From Acidobacteriota bacterium (lineage in GTDB: Bacteria; Acidobacteriota; Terriglobia; Bryobacterales; Bryobacteraceae), in the NCBI GenBank assembly GCA_016185425.1, contig JACPNQ010000040.1:62001-126000 (forward strand): 64,000 nt of DNA. Direction: 5' to 3'. The position numbers and the translations under genes are program-made. Positions 9,567 through 17,829 of the stretch are shown one piece after another. Every line of letters starts with the position of its first letter. The first letter of the stretch is position 1. The notes under the pieces are model-generated. The model did no database searches. It was not told the DNA's origin and saw only the letters and a list, made by a program, of their open reading frames with translations.

Positions 9567-10517
9567 ATGTTCCGGCTAGCCGTCCTGCTGATTTGTACAT
9601 ACACGCTTATCGCGCAAACACGCGCCGAAGCGCTGCGAAAGATGGAGCAGGCGATGGGGCCGTTCCCGAAGCTCGACCGCAAACGCGGCCTCGCCGTGCG
9701 GAGGCTCTCCACGCAGGACGCCGGAAGCTATACGAAGACCAGGCTCACCTACGAGCCTGAACCCGGCCGTAAGGTCTACGCGTGGCTCCTTGTGCCGAAG
9801 TCCGGTGGCCGCCATCCGGCGGCGCTGTGCCTGCATCAGACCACGCGGATCGGCAAGGATGAACCGGTTGGCGAGGGCCCGAAGGACAATCTCCACTACG
9901 CGCGCGAACTGGCCGAACAGGGCTGGGTCGTCCTTGCGCCGGACTACCCCTCTTTCGGCGAGGACAAGACCGACTTCGAGAAGGAGGTCTATGGCCGGGG
10001 GTATCGGAGCGGCACGATGTACGGAATCGTAAATCACACGCGCGGTATTGATCTTCTGGCCGGTCATCCACGAGTCGATCGCCGCCGCATCGCCGCCATT
10101 GGCCACTCTCTCGGCGGGCACAACGCCCTGTTCGTCGCCGCCTTCGACGATCGCATCCGCGCCGTCGTCACCAGTTGCGGTTTCACATCGTTCGCCAAAT
10201 ACTACGGCGGCAACTTGAAGGGCTGGACCTCGCCTCGCTACATGCCGCGCATCGCGGAGGTCTACGGCAACAGCCCGGCGAAGGTACCGTTCGACTTCAC
10301 CGACGTACTGGCCGCCATCGCCCCGCGTGCCGTTTTCGTCAACGCGCCCAGACGCGACTCCAATTTCGAAGTCTCCGGCGTCGACGACGTGGCAAACGCT
10401 GTTCGCCCCCGATTCCCCGAAGGACGCCTGATTGTCGAGCATCCGGAAGCGGAGCACGACTTTCCGCCGGCAATACGCCGCCAGGCCTATCAGTTCCTCA
10501 ATAGCCTGCGCGATTGA
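9567..10517 (+). CDS. Secreted alpha/beta hydrolase (dienelactone hydrolase-like)
   Basis: 316 residues from ATG 9567, which begins a clean signal peptide (MFRLAVLLICTYTLIAQ); an in-frame GTG at 9546 would add seven non-signal residues. The alpha/beta-hydrolase core shows the strand-oxyanion region GRHPAALCLHQTTRIGKDEP, the nucleophile elbow GHSLGGHN (Ser about residue 182) and a C-terminal His in EHPEAEHDFPP. An acid residue (Asp/Glu) lies in the FVNAPRRDSNFEVSG loop. It probably cleaves an ester or peptide in the periplasm; the substrate is not predictable. Fold assignment is firm, specificity is not. Confidence 0.85.
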   Translation: MFRLAVLLICTYTLIAQTRAEALRKMEQAMGPFPKLDRKRGLAVRRLSTQDAGSYTKTRLTYEPEPGRKVYAWLLVPKSGGRHPAALCLHQTTRIGKDEPVGEGPKDNLHYARELAEQGWVVLAPDYPSFGEDKTDFEKEVYGRGYRSGTMYGIVNHTRGIDLLAGHPRVDRRRIAAIGHSLGGHNALFVAAFDDRIRAVVTSCGFTSFAKYYGGNLKGWTSPRYMPRIAEVYGNSPAKVPFDFTDVLAAIAPRAVFVNAPRRDSNFEVSGVDDVANAVRPRFPEGRLIVEHPEAEHDFPPAIRRQAYQFLNSLRD

Positions 10518-10526
10518 CAGCGCCGC

Positions 10527-10550
10527 TTTTACAAGTTTTTTACAACTTGT
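10527..10550. promoter_or_regulatory. Direct repeat with 11-bp period (PhoB/OmpR-type box) plus inverted repeat
   Basis: TTTTACAA occurs at 10527-10534 and again at 10538-10545, exactly 11 bp apart, the spacing used by OmpR/PhoB-type winged-helix proteins that bind head-to-tail. The same stretch also holds ACAAGTT (10531-10537) and AACTTGT (10544-10550) as an inverted repeat. It lies about 53 bases upstream of a gene encoding exactly such a winged-helix domain, so autoregulation is a natural guess. It could instead be a weak terminator for the preceding hydrolase gene because of the T-run. Confidence 0.5.
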
Positions 10551-10602
10551 GAACGACCCACATCGCAAACTCTCATAAGCTACCCACATGGAGCGTATGA
10601 CG

Positions 10603-10947
10603 ATGTATAGCGATGAACACCTCTCGATCGAAGCCGCCGGCCCTGTGGAACTGGATAGCCGCCGCCTGACCCTGACCCGGAAAGAATACGAATTGCTGGC
10701 GATGTTGGCCCGCAACGCCGGTGAGATCGTGCCTCGCGACATTTTGCTCAGCACAGTTTGGGGATATTGCGAAGGCACCCGCACCCGCACTCTCGATGTT
10801 CATATTCGCCGCCTGCGCCGCAAACTCGGCTCGTTCGGCGACACCTATATTCAGACGGTTTTCGGCGTCGGCTATCGCTTTGAGCGGTTTCGCGCGCCGC
10901 GTCCGCTGTTGACTTACACGATTCCGGCCTACGCCGCAATCGCATAA
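10603..10947 (+). CDS. OmpR/PhoB-type winged-helix regulator without receiver domain
   Basis: About 114 residues, essentially only a transcriptional regulatory protein C-terminal domain. LTLTRKEYELLAMLARNAGE forms the first helices, then VPRDILLSTVWG, the recognition region TRTLDVHIRRLRRKLG and the wing IQTVFGVGYRFE. There is no phosphoacceptor domain, so activity cannot be controlled by classical phosphotransfer. GGAG at 10590-10593 favours ATG 10603; ATGs at 10588 and 10597 are in frame. A short Pro-rich/Tyr tail follows the wing. A sensor-less histidine kinase lies two genes downstream. The gene precedes aroA by about 57 bases. Confidence 0.85.
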   Translation: MYSDEHLSIEAAGPVELDSRRLTLTRKEYELLAMLARNAGEIVPRDILLSTVWGYCEGTRTRTLDVHIRRLRRKLGSFGDTYIQTVFGVGYRFERFRAPRPLLTYTIPAYAAIA

Positions 10948-11004
10948 ACCCGTTCCTGCAAGGGCAGTCCAGGCCCTCCTGGCCAGTACAATAGAAGATT
11001 GCCC

Positions 11005-12291
11005 ATGCAGGTTCGTATTGCACCATCCAAAGCGCTCGGCGGCGCGATCCGCCTCCCCGGCGACAAATCGATCTCTCACCGGTACGCTATCCTTTCCGCC
11101 ATCGCGGAGGGGACTTCCACTCTCAAGAACTTTTCCTCCGGCGCCGATCCTCACTCGAGCCTCGGCTGCATGCAGTCGTTGGGTGTGGAGGTGGAAAAGG
11201 GCGAAGGCGAAGTAAAAGTGCATGGCCGCGGGCTGCGCGGGCTGCGGGCGCCGGAAGGCCAATTGGATGCGGGCAACTCAGGCTCCACGATCCGCATGTT
11301 GAGCGGTATCCTGGCCGGCCAGCCGTTTTCCAGCACCATCTTCGGAGACGAGTCCCTTTCCCGCCGCCCTATGAAGCGCATTATGACGCCCCTGCAGCAG
11401 ATGGGCGCCCGGATTGACGCCGTTGATGGCACCTACCCGCCTATTACCATCCATGGCACTCGGGACTTGCAGGCGATGGACTATCACACACCGGTCGCGT
11501 CGGCGCAGGTGAAGAGCTGTGTGCTCTTTGCTGGGCTCTCCTGCAATGGCGAGACGTCGGTAACAGAGCCTGTCCGCACTCGCGACCATTCGGAAATCGC
11601 GCTGCGAGAGTTCGGGGCGGATATCCGTACCGAGGGACTCACAACTACCGTCGCCGGCGGCAAGGAATTGCAGGCCCGCGAGCTCTACGTTCCCGGCGAT
11701 CTCTCGGGCGCGGCGTTTTTCCTGGTGGCCGCGCTGATGAGCGGCGACGCCAGTGTCATTCTTTATGACGTAGGCGTGAACCCTTCGCGCACCGCGCTGA
11801 TCGACTTTCTGGTGGGCGGCGGCGGCCAGGTGAAGGTGCTTGACGTTCGCTCCTCGGGGGGCGAGCTTGTTGGCGATCTGCAAGTCCGGAACTCGCCATT
11901 CCAGGGCGGCGTCATCGAAAAAGGGATGACAGCGGCGTTGATCGACGAAATTCCCGTGCTCGCCGTACTTGGCGCGACCAGTGAAAACGGCCTTACCGTG
12001 CGCGACGCTTCGGAGTTGCGCGTGAAGGAAACGGATCGCATTGCGACTGTGGCGGAGAATCTTCGCCGGATGGGAATCGAGATCGAGACGGCCGCCGATG
12101 GCTTCCATATTCCGGGCAAACAGACCTTCCGTGCCGCTGAAGTCGATAGCTTCGGCGATCATCGCATCGGTATGGCGTTCGCTGTCGCCGGCCTGGTTGC
12201 CCAGGGCGGGGAGACGATCGTGAACGAAGCCGAAGCGGCCAGCGTGTCTTTTCCTGAATTCTTCGCTACTCTAGAATCCATTCGCGCGTGA
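11005..12291 (+). CDS. aroA: 3-phosphoshikimate 1-carboxyvinyltransferase (EPSP synthase)
   Basis: Sixth step of the shikimate pathway: PEP plus shikimate-3-phosphate to EPSP, cytosolic. 428 residues, normal length. The N-terminus has the PEP/S3P-binding LPGDKSISHR (about residue 18). LDAGNSGSTIRM, near residue 89, is the LxAGNxGT-type loop with Ser in place of Thr, seen in some class II-like enzymes. Further motifs are DESLSRRPMKR, VASAQVKSCVL, the catalytic DEIPVLAVLGA, RVKETDRI and FGDHRIGMAFAVAG. AGAAG 6 bases upstream supports ATG 11005; TTG 10999 is also in frame. It is followed after 9 bases by the histidine kinase gene. Confidence 0.96.
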   Translation: MQVRIAPSKALGGAIRLPGDKSISHRYAILSAIAEGTSTLKNFSSGADPHSSLGCMQSLGVEVEKGEGEVKVHGRGLRGLRAPEGQLDAGNSGSTIRMLSGILAGQPFSSTIFGDESLSRRPMKRIMTPLQQMGARIDAVDGTYPPITIHGTRDLQAMDYHTPVASAQVKSCVLFAGLSCNGETSVTEPVRTRDHSEIALREFGADIRTEGLTTTVAGGKELQARELYVPGDLSGAAFFLVAALMSGDASVILYDVGVNPSRTALIDFLVGGGGQVKVLDVRSSGGELVGDLQVRNSPFQGGVIEKGMTAALIDEIPVLAVLGATSENGLTVRDASELRVKETDRIATVAENLRRMGIEIETAADGFHIPGKQTFRAAEVDSFGDHRIGMAFAVAGLVAQGGETIVNEAEAASVSFPEFFATLESIRA

Positions 12292-12300
12292 GGATGTTCG

Positions 12301-12945
12301 ATGAGCGGTGACTCCGGGCTGACCGTGGAAGGTCTGGCCCACGATCTAAATAATGTATTCGAAACGCTGTCCGAGGCGGCCGAACTGCTCTCGACGGACG
12401 CGAAGTGGAGCCGTGTGGCGAACACCATCCGCCGCAGCGTGCGCCGCGGCGAGAGGATTGTGGAGAGCCTGACGGAAACGATCTCCGACGCGGGAGACCT
12501 GTGCGAGATCCTCGACAACGCCGTGCAGCACACCGAGGACGTCCTGACGTTCACGCGCGGCACTGCGATTCAGTATGCCCGCCAAGTGGCCGATGGCGTT
12601 ACCCTTTCCGGTTCGCCCGCCGCCTGGGAGCGCGTCTTCGTCAACCTTTTCCTCAACGCCGCGCAGGCCAATCCGCATGGCGCGGAGGTGGCCATCGGGG
12701 CAACGTGCGAAGACGGAGTCGTCACACTCACAATCGCCGACAATGGCCCCGGAATTCCTGCATCGATCCTGCCTACGATCTTTGACCCGAATGTCACGAC
12801 GAAAAAATCGCGCGGCCGCCGCGGACTTGGACTGCATATCGTGCAGTCGATCGTGTCCGAACATGGAGGCACAGTGGTTGCGGAGAACCGGCAGCCGCGC
12901 GGCGCCATATTCACAGTGACTTTGCCACAGACCGGAGTAGCGTAA
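12301..12945 (+). CDS. Sensor-less histidine kinase (HisKA-HATPase)
   Basis: 214 residues containing only kinase core. The phosphoacceptor-like AHDLNN (His at residue 14) matches the H-box variant of NtrB-like kinases. The ATPase part has the N-box VNLFLNAAQA (about residue 115), G1 DNGPGIP, F-box FDPNVTTKK and G2 GRRGLGLHIV. No transmembrane segment, PAS or GAF domain precedes the H-box, so input must come from a partner protein. The start is ATG 12301 with GAGGATG upstream. It sits between aroA and the cytochrome oxidase operon (coxB 12 bases downstream), and two genes from the receiver-less regulator at 10603. Confidence 0.85.
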   Translation: MSGDSGLTVEGLAHDLNNVFETLSEAAELLSTDAKWSRVANTIRRSVRRGERIVESLTETISDAGDLCEILDNAVQHTEDVLTFTRGTAIQYARQVADGVTLSGSPAAWERVFVNLFLNAAQANPHGAEVAIGATCEDGVVTLTIADNGPGIPASILPTIFDPNVTTKKSRGRRGLGLHIVQSIVSEHGGTVVAENRQPRGAIFTVTLPQTGVA

Positions 12946-12957
12946 ACTGACTTCTCT

Positions 12958-13752
12958 ATGGCAATTGCGATTCTGATTGCCGCGCTGGCGGGCGCCACCC
13001 TGGCACTGTTTTTCCAGCCGCGCTGGTGGTTCCCGGATGCGATATCGGCGCACGCAAAAGCGTACGACGCGCACTTCGTAGTCACGCTATGGATCGTCGG
13101 CTGCATCTTCGTTTTTGCGCAGGGACTGCTGGCGTGGGTCGTGTTCCGATACCGGGATCGCGGCCAGGCGCCGGAGGCGCACGAAGGCAGCGGCAAATTG
13201 GAAGTCATTTGGACCTCGGCGACGGCGGTGCTCTTCATCGGCCTCGCATTCGCGGGGCAGGGAATTTGGGCAGGCATTCATCTCGAAGCCTCGAACCCGC
13301 ACGCGCTGCACGTGGAGGTGTTGGCCAAACAGTTCGCCTGGTCGTACCGCTACGCCGGACCGGATGGCATCTTCGGCCGTGTGGACATCCGGCAGATTGA
13401 CGATTCCGCGGGCAACGCATTCGGCATTGATAGCAAAGATCCTAATGGACGTGACGACATCACCGCTGCGCTGCTTCGCGTGCCCGCCGGGCGGCCCGTG
13501 GAGCTGTACTTGAAGAGCCGCGACGTCATCCACAACTTTTTTGTGCGCGAACTGCGGCTGAAACAGGATGTAGTGCCCGGCATGACCATTCCATTGCGGT
13601 TTACCGCGGACAAGCCCGGCACCTACGAAGTGCCCTGTTCCGAGCTATGCGGATTGGGACATCATCAGATGCGCAGCGCGTTGGTGGTGATGGCGCCAGG
13701 GGAATTCGATGCATGGCTGCAAGAGGCGCAGCAGAAGGTTGCCGCTCCGTGA
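12958..13752 (+). CDS. coxB: Cytochrome c oxidase subunit II
   Basis: Carries the CuA site that accepts electrons from cytochrome c at the outer face of the membrane. 264 residues. Two N-terminal membrane helices (AILIAALAGATLALFF; VTLWIVGCIFVFAQGLLAWV) precede the cupredoxin domain. KQFAWSYRYAGPDG lies near residue 122, and the CuA ligands are in SELCGLGHHQM (C-x3-C-x3-H plus Met) near residue 225. A C-terminal cytochrome c domain is absent (not a caa3 type). The stop overlaps the GTG start of coxA. First gene of the coxBACCD cluster. Confidence 0.95.
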   Translation: MAIAILIAALAGATLALFFQPRWWFPDAISAHAKAYDAHFVVTLWIVGCIFVFAQGLLAWVVFRYRDRGQAPEAHEGSGKLEVIWTSATAVLFIGLAFAGQGIWAGIHLEASNPHALHVEVLAKQFAWSYRYAGPDGIFGRVDIRQIDDSAGNAFGIDSKDPNGRDDITAALLRVPAGRPVELYLKSRDVIHNFFVRELRLKQDVVPGMTIPLRFTADKPGTYEVPCSELCGLGHHQMRSALVVMAPGEFDAWLQEAQQKVAAP

Positions 13753-15335
13753 TCATCTTCTCCATCGATCACAAAGTGATCGGCAAGCAGTACATCGGCC
13801 TGGCGCTGTTCAGCGTCGTGCTCGGGACGTTGTTGTCGCTCATTATGCGGTTCCACCTGGTGTATCCCGACGCGAAGGTGCGGCTGTTCCAGGCAATGTG
13901 GCCCGACGGCGCGCCCGGCGGCCAGATGACGCCGGAACTCTACCTCTCATTGATGACAATGCACGGCACGATCATGGTGTTTTTCGTGCTGACCACCGCT
14001 CCGCAGTCCGGCTTCGGCAACTACTTTCTTCCGCTGCAAATCGGTGCGCACGACATGGCCTTTCCCGTGCTCAACATGTTGTCGTTCTGGACAACGGCGC
14101 TCTCGTTGCTGACGCTCCTCGCGGCGTTTTTCGTGGAGGGCGGCGCTCCGCTCTCGGGGTGGACCGCTTATCCGCCGCTCTCCGGCCTGGGCAGAATCAC
14201 CGGGCCCGGCGAGGGACTGGGTCAGGATCTGTGGATACTCTCGATCGCGCTCTTCTGTGTAGCCAGCCTGATGGCCGCCATCAACTTCATCGCCACCATC
14301 ATTGAGCTGCGCGCGCCCGGCATGGGGTATTTCGACATGCCGCTCACCTGCTGGGGCTGGTTCGTTACCGCGCTCATCAGCCTTTTCGCCTTCGCTGTGC
14401 TGCTGGCCGGCGGCATTCTGTTGCTGCTTGACCGCACGGCCGGAACCAGTTTTTTCATCCCCGGCGGACTCATCGTCAATGACCAGGTGCAATCGCGCTC
14501 CGGCGGATCGCCGATATTGTTCCAGCATCTCTTCTGGTTCTTCGGTCACCCGGAGGTCTACATCGCCATCCTTCCCGGCATGGGCCTGATCAGTACCGTG
14601 CTCAGTGTGTTCAGCGGAAAAAAGGTATTCGGCTACAAGGCGATGGCCATCGCCCTGGTCTCTATCGGCGGGCTCGGCTTTGTGGTTTGGGGCCATCATA
14701 TGTTCATCAGCGGCATGAGCCCCTATTCCTCCATTGCGTTCAGCGTGCTGACGCTTGCGGTGGGCGTGCCGAGCGCTGTAAAGACGTTCAACTGGCTGGC
14801 AACGCTTTGGGGCGGGCGCTTGCGATTCACCGCCGCCATGCACTATGCGCTCGGCTTTGTTTCGCTCTTCATTACGGGCGGAATTACGGGCTTGGTTCTG
14901 GGCCAACCGGGACTCGATGTCTACTTCCACGACACCTACTTCGTCGTCGCCCACTTCCACCTCATCATGGGTGTCGCCGCCATCTTCGCCATCTTCGCGG
15001 CGTTCCATTATTGGTTCCCGCTGATGTACGGCCGGTTCCTGAATGAGCGGCTCGGCAAGGTCCACTTTTTCCTGACGTTCCTCGGTGTCTACGCTGTCTT
15101 CGTGCCGCTGCATTTCGCGGGATTTGTCGGCAATCCGCGCCGTTATCCCGATTTTAAAGAGTACGAGTTCCTGAAGTCCGTCATGCCACTGCACATCGGT
15201 GTCACCCATGCCGCCTATTTCCTGGGCGCGGTGCAACTGATCTTCCTCTTTAACTACTTCTGGAGCCAACGCCACGGCGCCATAGCGCCCGCCAATCCCT
15301 GGAATGCGGCGACGCGGGAGTGGCGCAATGACTAA
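13749..15335 (+). CDS. coxA: Cytochrome c oxidase subunit I
   Basis: Catalytic heme-copper subunit, reducing O2 to water while pumping protons. The start GTG 13749 overlaps the coxB stop (GTGA); it gives VIIFSIDHKVIGKQY, the usual N-terminus of the family, so the longer open frame from 13647 is not used. 528 residues, 12 or more hydrophobic helices. Heme a ligand region MTMHGTIMVFF, CuB ligand and cross-linked Tyr in FFGHPEVYIAILPG, the His pair WGHHMF, and the heme a/a3 pair VAHFHLIMG are all present, which marks an A-type oxidase. The stop overlaps the next gene by 8 bases. Confidence 0.96.
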   Translation: MIIFSIDHKVIGKQYIGLALFSVVLGTLLSLIMRFHLVYPDAKVRLFQAMWPDGAPGGQMTPELYLSLMTMHGTIMVFFVLTTAPQSGFGNYFLPLQIGAHDMAFPVLNMLSFWTTALSLLTLLAAFFVEGGAPLSGWTAYPPLSGLGRITGPGEGLGQDLWILSIALFCVASLMAAINFIATIIELRAPGMGYFDMPLTCWGWFVTALISLFAFAVLLAGGILLLLDRTAGTSFFIPGGLIVNDQVQSRSGGSPILFQHLFWFFGHPEVYIAILPGMGLISTVLSVFSGKKVFGYKAMAIALVSIGGLGFVVWGHHMFISGMSPYSSIAFSVLTLAVGVPSAVKTFNWLATLWGGRLRFTAAMHYALGFVSLFITGGITGLVLGQPGLDVYFHDTYFVVAHFHLIMGVAAIFAIFAAFHYWFPLMYGRFLNERLGKVHFFLTFLGVYAVFVPLHFAGFVGNPRRYPDFKEYEFLKSVMPLHIGVTHAAYFLGAVQLIFLFNYFWSQRHGAIAPANPWNAATREWRND

Positions 15336-15759
15336 CGTCGCGCGCACCGGACAAATGGTTCTGATCGCCGCCAGCGCGATGTTCTTCGCCGCGCTAACCA
15401 GTGCCATGGTTGTACGGCGAGGATTGAGCGGCGATTGGGCGGCGCCGGCGCTGCCCGCCTGGGCCTTCGCGACTATCCTCCTGCCGCTGCTGGCAAGCTG
15501 GTTCGTTCACACGGGGCGTATCGGCATCGCCGCTCTGGCCGGCGCCGCGTTGGTCGCGTCGCAATTCGCGCTACTCGCGAACTTGCAATTGGCGCGGATC
15601 GCCGGCGCCTTCTGCTTTGTCCTGATCGCGGCTCACGCGGCGCACGCCGCTGCCGGTGCAGCCGCGTTGGCTCGATTTGGCGCCCGTGCCGCCATCTTCT
15701 GGCACTTTGCCGGAGCGTTGTGGATCTACGTGTTGTTCCTATTCGGAGTGTGGGCATGA
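15328..15759 (+). CDS. COX3-like membrane protein (first subunit III copy)
   Basis: 143 residues from ATG 15328, about four or five hydrophobic helices (MVLIAASAMFFAALTSAMVV near the start, then LPAWAFATILLPLLASWFV). The position between coxA and a second, longer subunit-III gene, with overlaps on both sides, points to a role in oxidase assembly or as a subunit III paralog. The C-terminal IFWHFAGALWIYVLFLFGVWA resembles the WHFVDxVWLxLF end of COX3. Short compared with classical subunit III (about 190-260). Confidence in family is moderate; as a real gene it is high. Confidence 0.8.
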   Translation: MTNVARTGQMVLIAASAMFFAALTSAMVVRRGLSGDWAAPALPAWAFATILLPLLASWFVHTGRIGIAALAGAALVASQFALLANLQLARIAGAFCFVLIAAHAAHAAAGAAALARFGARAAIFWHFAGALWIYVLFLFGVWA

Positions 15760-16328
15760 ACGCCTTGAAGAACCCGCCCGGCGTCAAAACCACCGGCATG
15801 TGGCTCTTCGTGCTCAGCGACCTGCTTACTTTTGCCACGCTGCTAGTCATCTACACCGCATTGCGTATCGCCAATCCCGATTGGCCCAGACCCTTCACTC
15901 TCTCGCCCGCTATCGTCTATGCCACCATCATGACCGTCGTCCTGCTGGCTTCGAGCCTCACGATGGTCTGGGCTGTCGCCGCCATGGCCGAAGACGATCG
16001 AAAAAACACAGTCAAATGGCTTTTGGCGACCATCGCCGGCGGCATCGCTTTTATCGCGCTTCATCTCACTGAGTGGCGGCACCTTGTTCTTGAGGACAAA
16101 ATCACCGCCTCCACCGGCCTCTTCGGTGCCGTATTCTTCGGCGTTACCGGCCTCCATATGCTGCACGTAGCCTGTGGCGCCGTCTATCTGTCGATCCTCA
16201 CCGCCGGCGTCGCCCGCGGCAAGTTCTCCGCTGAGGATATCGAAACCGGTGGCCTGTACTGGCACTTCGTCGACCTCGTCTGGATGTTTATTTTCCCCCT
16301 GGTCTACTTGATGGCGGTGAAGCCATGA
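15756..16328 (+). CDS. coxC: Cytochrome c oxidase subunit III
   Basis: 190 residues from ATG 15756 (ATGA overlap with the previous gene). Five helices; motifs of the COX3/CyoC family are GMWLFVLSDLLTFATLL (about residue 14), TGLFGAVFFGVTGLHMLHV and the terminal YWHFVDLVWMFIFPLVYL. The length matches bacterial short subunit III. It supports stability and proton uptake of subunit I and carries no redox metal. The stop overlaps the subunit IV start by 4 bases. Confidence 0.92.
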   Translation: MNALKNPPGVKTTGMWLFVLSDLLTFATLLVIYTALRIANPDWPRPFTLSPAIVYATIMTVVLLASSLTMVWAVAAMAEDDRKNTVKWLLATIAGGIAFIALHLTEWRHLVLEDKITASTGLFGAVFFGVTGLHMLHVACGAVYLSILTAGVARGKFSAEDIETGGLYWHFVDLVWMFIFPLVYLMAVKP

Positions 16329-16591
16329 CCTACGTCAAAGTCTGGATCGGCCTGGTCGCGTTGACGCTGGTAGAGGCCGGCCTCGCATGGATTCGTACAG
16401 CGCCAACACTGATGCTGGCGCTCTTGTTGGTCTTGTCGCTGATCAAAGCCGCCCTCATCGCCTGGTGGTTCATGCATCTGAGGACGCACCGTCCCAAGCC
16501 CCTCACCGTTCTGATCCCGATGCTCTTCGTTTTTGTCGGATTGCTGCTCTCGCTGTTACCCGATGGCATTCGCGCGGGAGCGATGCGATGA
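16325..16591 (+). CDS. Cytochrome c oxidase subunit IV-type protein
   Basis: 88 residues with three hydrophobic helices, matching the prokaryotic COX4 family: KVWIGLVALTLVEAGLAWI, then SLIKAALIAWWFMHLRTHR (the conserved KxxxVxxxFMHL pattern) and a third helix. ATGA overlap with coxC upstream and with the next small gene downstream. The role is probably assembly or stability of the oxidase. Confidence 0.85.
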   Translation: MTYVKVWIGLVALTLVEAGLAWIRTAPTLMLALLLVLSLIKAALIAWWFMHLRTHRPKPLTVLIPMLFVFVGLLLSLLPDGIRAGAMR

Positions 16592-16800
16592 AACAATTGC
16601 CGATCGCGCTCCTTCTTTGTATAAACGCCTGGGCGCAGTGCGCTATGTGCTTCCGCAACGCCGAATCGCAGACCAAAGCGCGCGCCGAAGCCATGAACAA
16701 GGGCATCCTCGTCCTCGCCATCCCGCTCGCCGTGAGTGCAGGCGCCATTGGTCTACTGGCCTACAAACGCCGGGCGCGCACAATCGAAACCGGCGGTTGA
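16588..16800 (+). CDS. Small membrane protein of the oxidase operon with CAMC motif
   Basis: 70 residues. A signal-like N-terminus (KQLPIALLLCINAWA) is followed by QCAMCFRNAESQ, giving a CxxC just after the predicted cleavage point, and a C-terminal helix (ILVLAIPLAVSAGAIGLLAY) ending in KRRAR. Such single-span proteins with a QCAMC motif occur beside oxidase genes in other phyla; a copper- or thiol-related role is inferred only from the CxxC and the location. The ATG overlaps the previous stop (ATGA). The last 40 bases overlap the convergent cyclophilin gene. Confidence 0.75.
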   Translation: MKQLPIALLLCINAWAQCAMCFRNAESQTKARAEAMNKGILVLAIPLAVSAGAIGLLAYKRRARTIETGG

Positions 16801-17363
16801 AGCTCCTGCCCCGCGGCCGGCGACATCTGGATCTGCCGCAGCACCAGCCATCCCGCTACCAGCCGTCCGAACGCCGCAAAGCCCTGTCCATCGGCGTTTC
16901 GCCGTCCTCCGAAATCCAGCTCCGGCTGATCGCCTACACAAAGAAAAAACTGATTTGTCGCCGAATCGGCGCCGGTTCGCGCCATGCTGATCGTCCCGTT
17001 CAGGTGCGGAATCCCCGTCTTCGACGTTCGTTCCAGTGGAATCGGACCATATTCCGCCGCGCCCTTTCGCGCCGATCCCTGGATCACGCCGATCCGAATC
17101 TCGTTGTCCGGCTGATTGTCCGGTGTCACCGTACGGTGAAACTGCCCGCCTTCGTATGCCCCCGCATCCACATAACGCAGGAAGTTCGCCGCTGTAACAG
17201 GTGCGGCCAAGGTATCGATTTCCACAACTATCGGGCCCAACGCTGTTTCCAACGCCACTTTTGGCAGGGTTTTTACCGATGCGGAACTCGCCGAAGCCGC
17301 ATCAGTTAAGGGTTTCGCTGCCTGCATTGCAAAAAATCCGCGAAAAATGGGCGTTTCAGGCAT
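16761..17363 (-). CDS. Peptidyl-prolyl cis-trans isomerase, cyclophilin type
   Basis: About 200 residues, cytosolic or weakly exported (no clear signal at the chosen ATG 17363). The cyclophilin core shows LGPIVVEIDTLAAPVTAANF, the FHR of GQFHRTV, an insert of about 15 residues typical of some bacterial forms, GTISMARTGADSATNQFFLC (substrate-site Gln and Phe) and later FAAFGRLVAGWLVL. The conserved catalytic Arg is in FHR. It overlaps convergently the small oxidase-operon gene by 40 bases and is divergent from HU. Confidence 0.88.
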   Translation of the reverse strand: MPETPIFRGFFAMQAAKPLTDAASASSASVKTLPKVALETALGPIVVEIDTLAAPVTAANFLRYVDAGAYEGGQFHRTVTPDNQPDNEIRIGVIQGSARKGAAEYGPIPLERTSKTGIPHLNGTISMARTGADSATNQFFLCVGDQPELDFGGRRNADGQGFAAFGRLVAGWLVLRQIQMSPAAGQELQPPVSIVRARRL

Positions 17364-17371
17364 ATTTCCTC

Positions 17372-17406
17372 TTTACAGTCGCATTCCGATTCCCTTATTA
17401 TCGGAA
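17372..17406 (+). promoter_or_regulatory. Putative HU promoter with palindrome over the -10
   Basis: TTTACA at 17372-17377 and TTATTA at 17395-17400 are spaced 17 bp and fit a sigma70 promoter reading towards the HU gene. TTCCGAT (17384-17390) and ATCGGAA (17400-17406) form a perfect 7-bp inverted repeat that brackets the -10, so a bound dimer would block RNA polymerase. The transcript would carry a leader of roughly 95 bases before the HU start. Confidence 0.5.
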
Positions 17407-17503
17407 CTGCAAACGCTCGTCGCCAGAACATTTCGTAGCTAAAATGATTTGGGCGTCGAGGGCGCATCTCTCGGGAGAATCAGTTTTAGTAAGGAGCTCA
17501 AAA

Positions 17504-17809
17504 ATGGCTGCTGCTCGCATGACGCAGACTCAACTCGTAAAGGCCCTCGTCGACGCCGTCGAAGGGTCCTCCAGCAAGCAGGTAAAAGGTTTGCTGACCG
17601 CTTATTCCGACATCGCGATCAAGGAAACGAAGAAGAATGGTGTATTCGTTCTCCCCGGCCTCGGCCGCCTTGTCCGCCAGGAACGCAAGGCTCGCATGGG
17701 CCGCAACCCGGCAACCGGCGCCGCGATCAAGATTCCGGCCAAGAAGGTCGTGAAGTTCCGTGTGGCGAAAGCCGTGAAGGACGCGATCGTTCCGCCCAAG
17801 AAGAAGTAG
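17504..17809 (+). CDS. HU-family DNA-binding protein
   Basis: 101 residues. Nucleoid-associated protein of the HU/IHF fold: the N-terminal helices (MTQTQLVKALVDAVEGSSSK), the beta region FVLPGLGRLVRQERKARMGR with the DNA-minor-groove arm GRNPATGAAIKIPAKKVVKF (GRNPxTG motif complete) and C-terminal KAVKDAI. The Lys-rich tail PPKKK is slightly longer than in E. coli HU. AAGGAG at 17491-17496 lies 7 bases before ATG 17504, which fixes the start. A strong terminator follows. Expected to be abundant. Confidence 0.94.
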   Translation: MAAARMTQTQLVKALVDAVEGSSSKQVKGLLTAYSDIAIKETKKNGVFVLPGLGRLVRQERKARMGRNPATGAAIKIPAKKVVKFRVAKAVKDAIVPPKKK

Positions 17810-17829
17810 GCTTCTTCCATTCATCCAAA

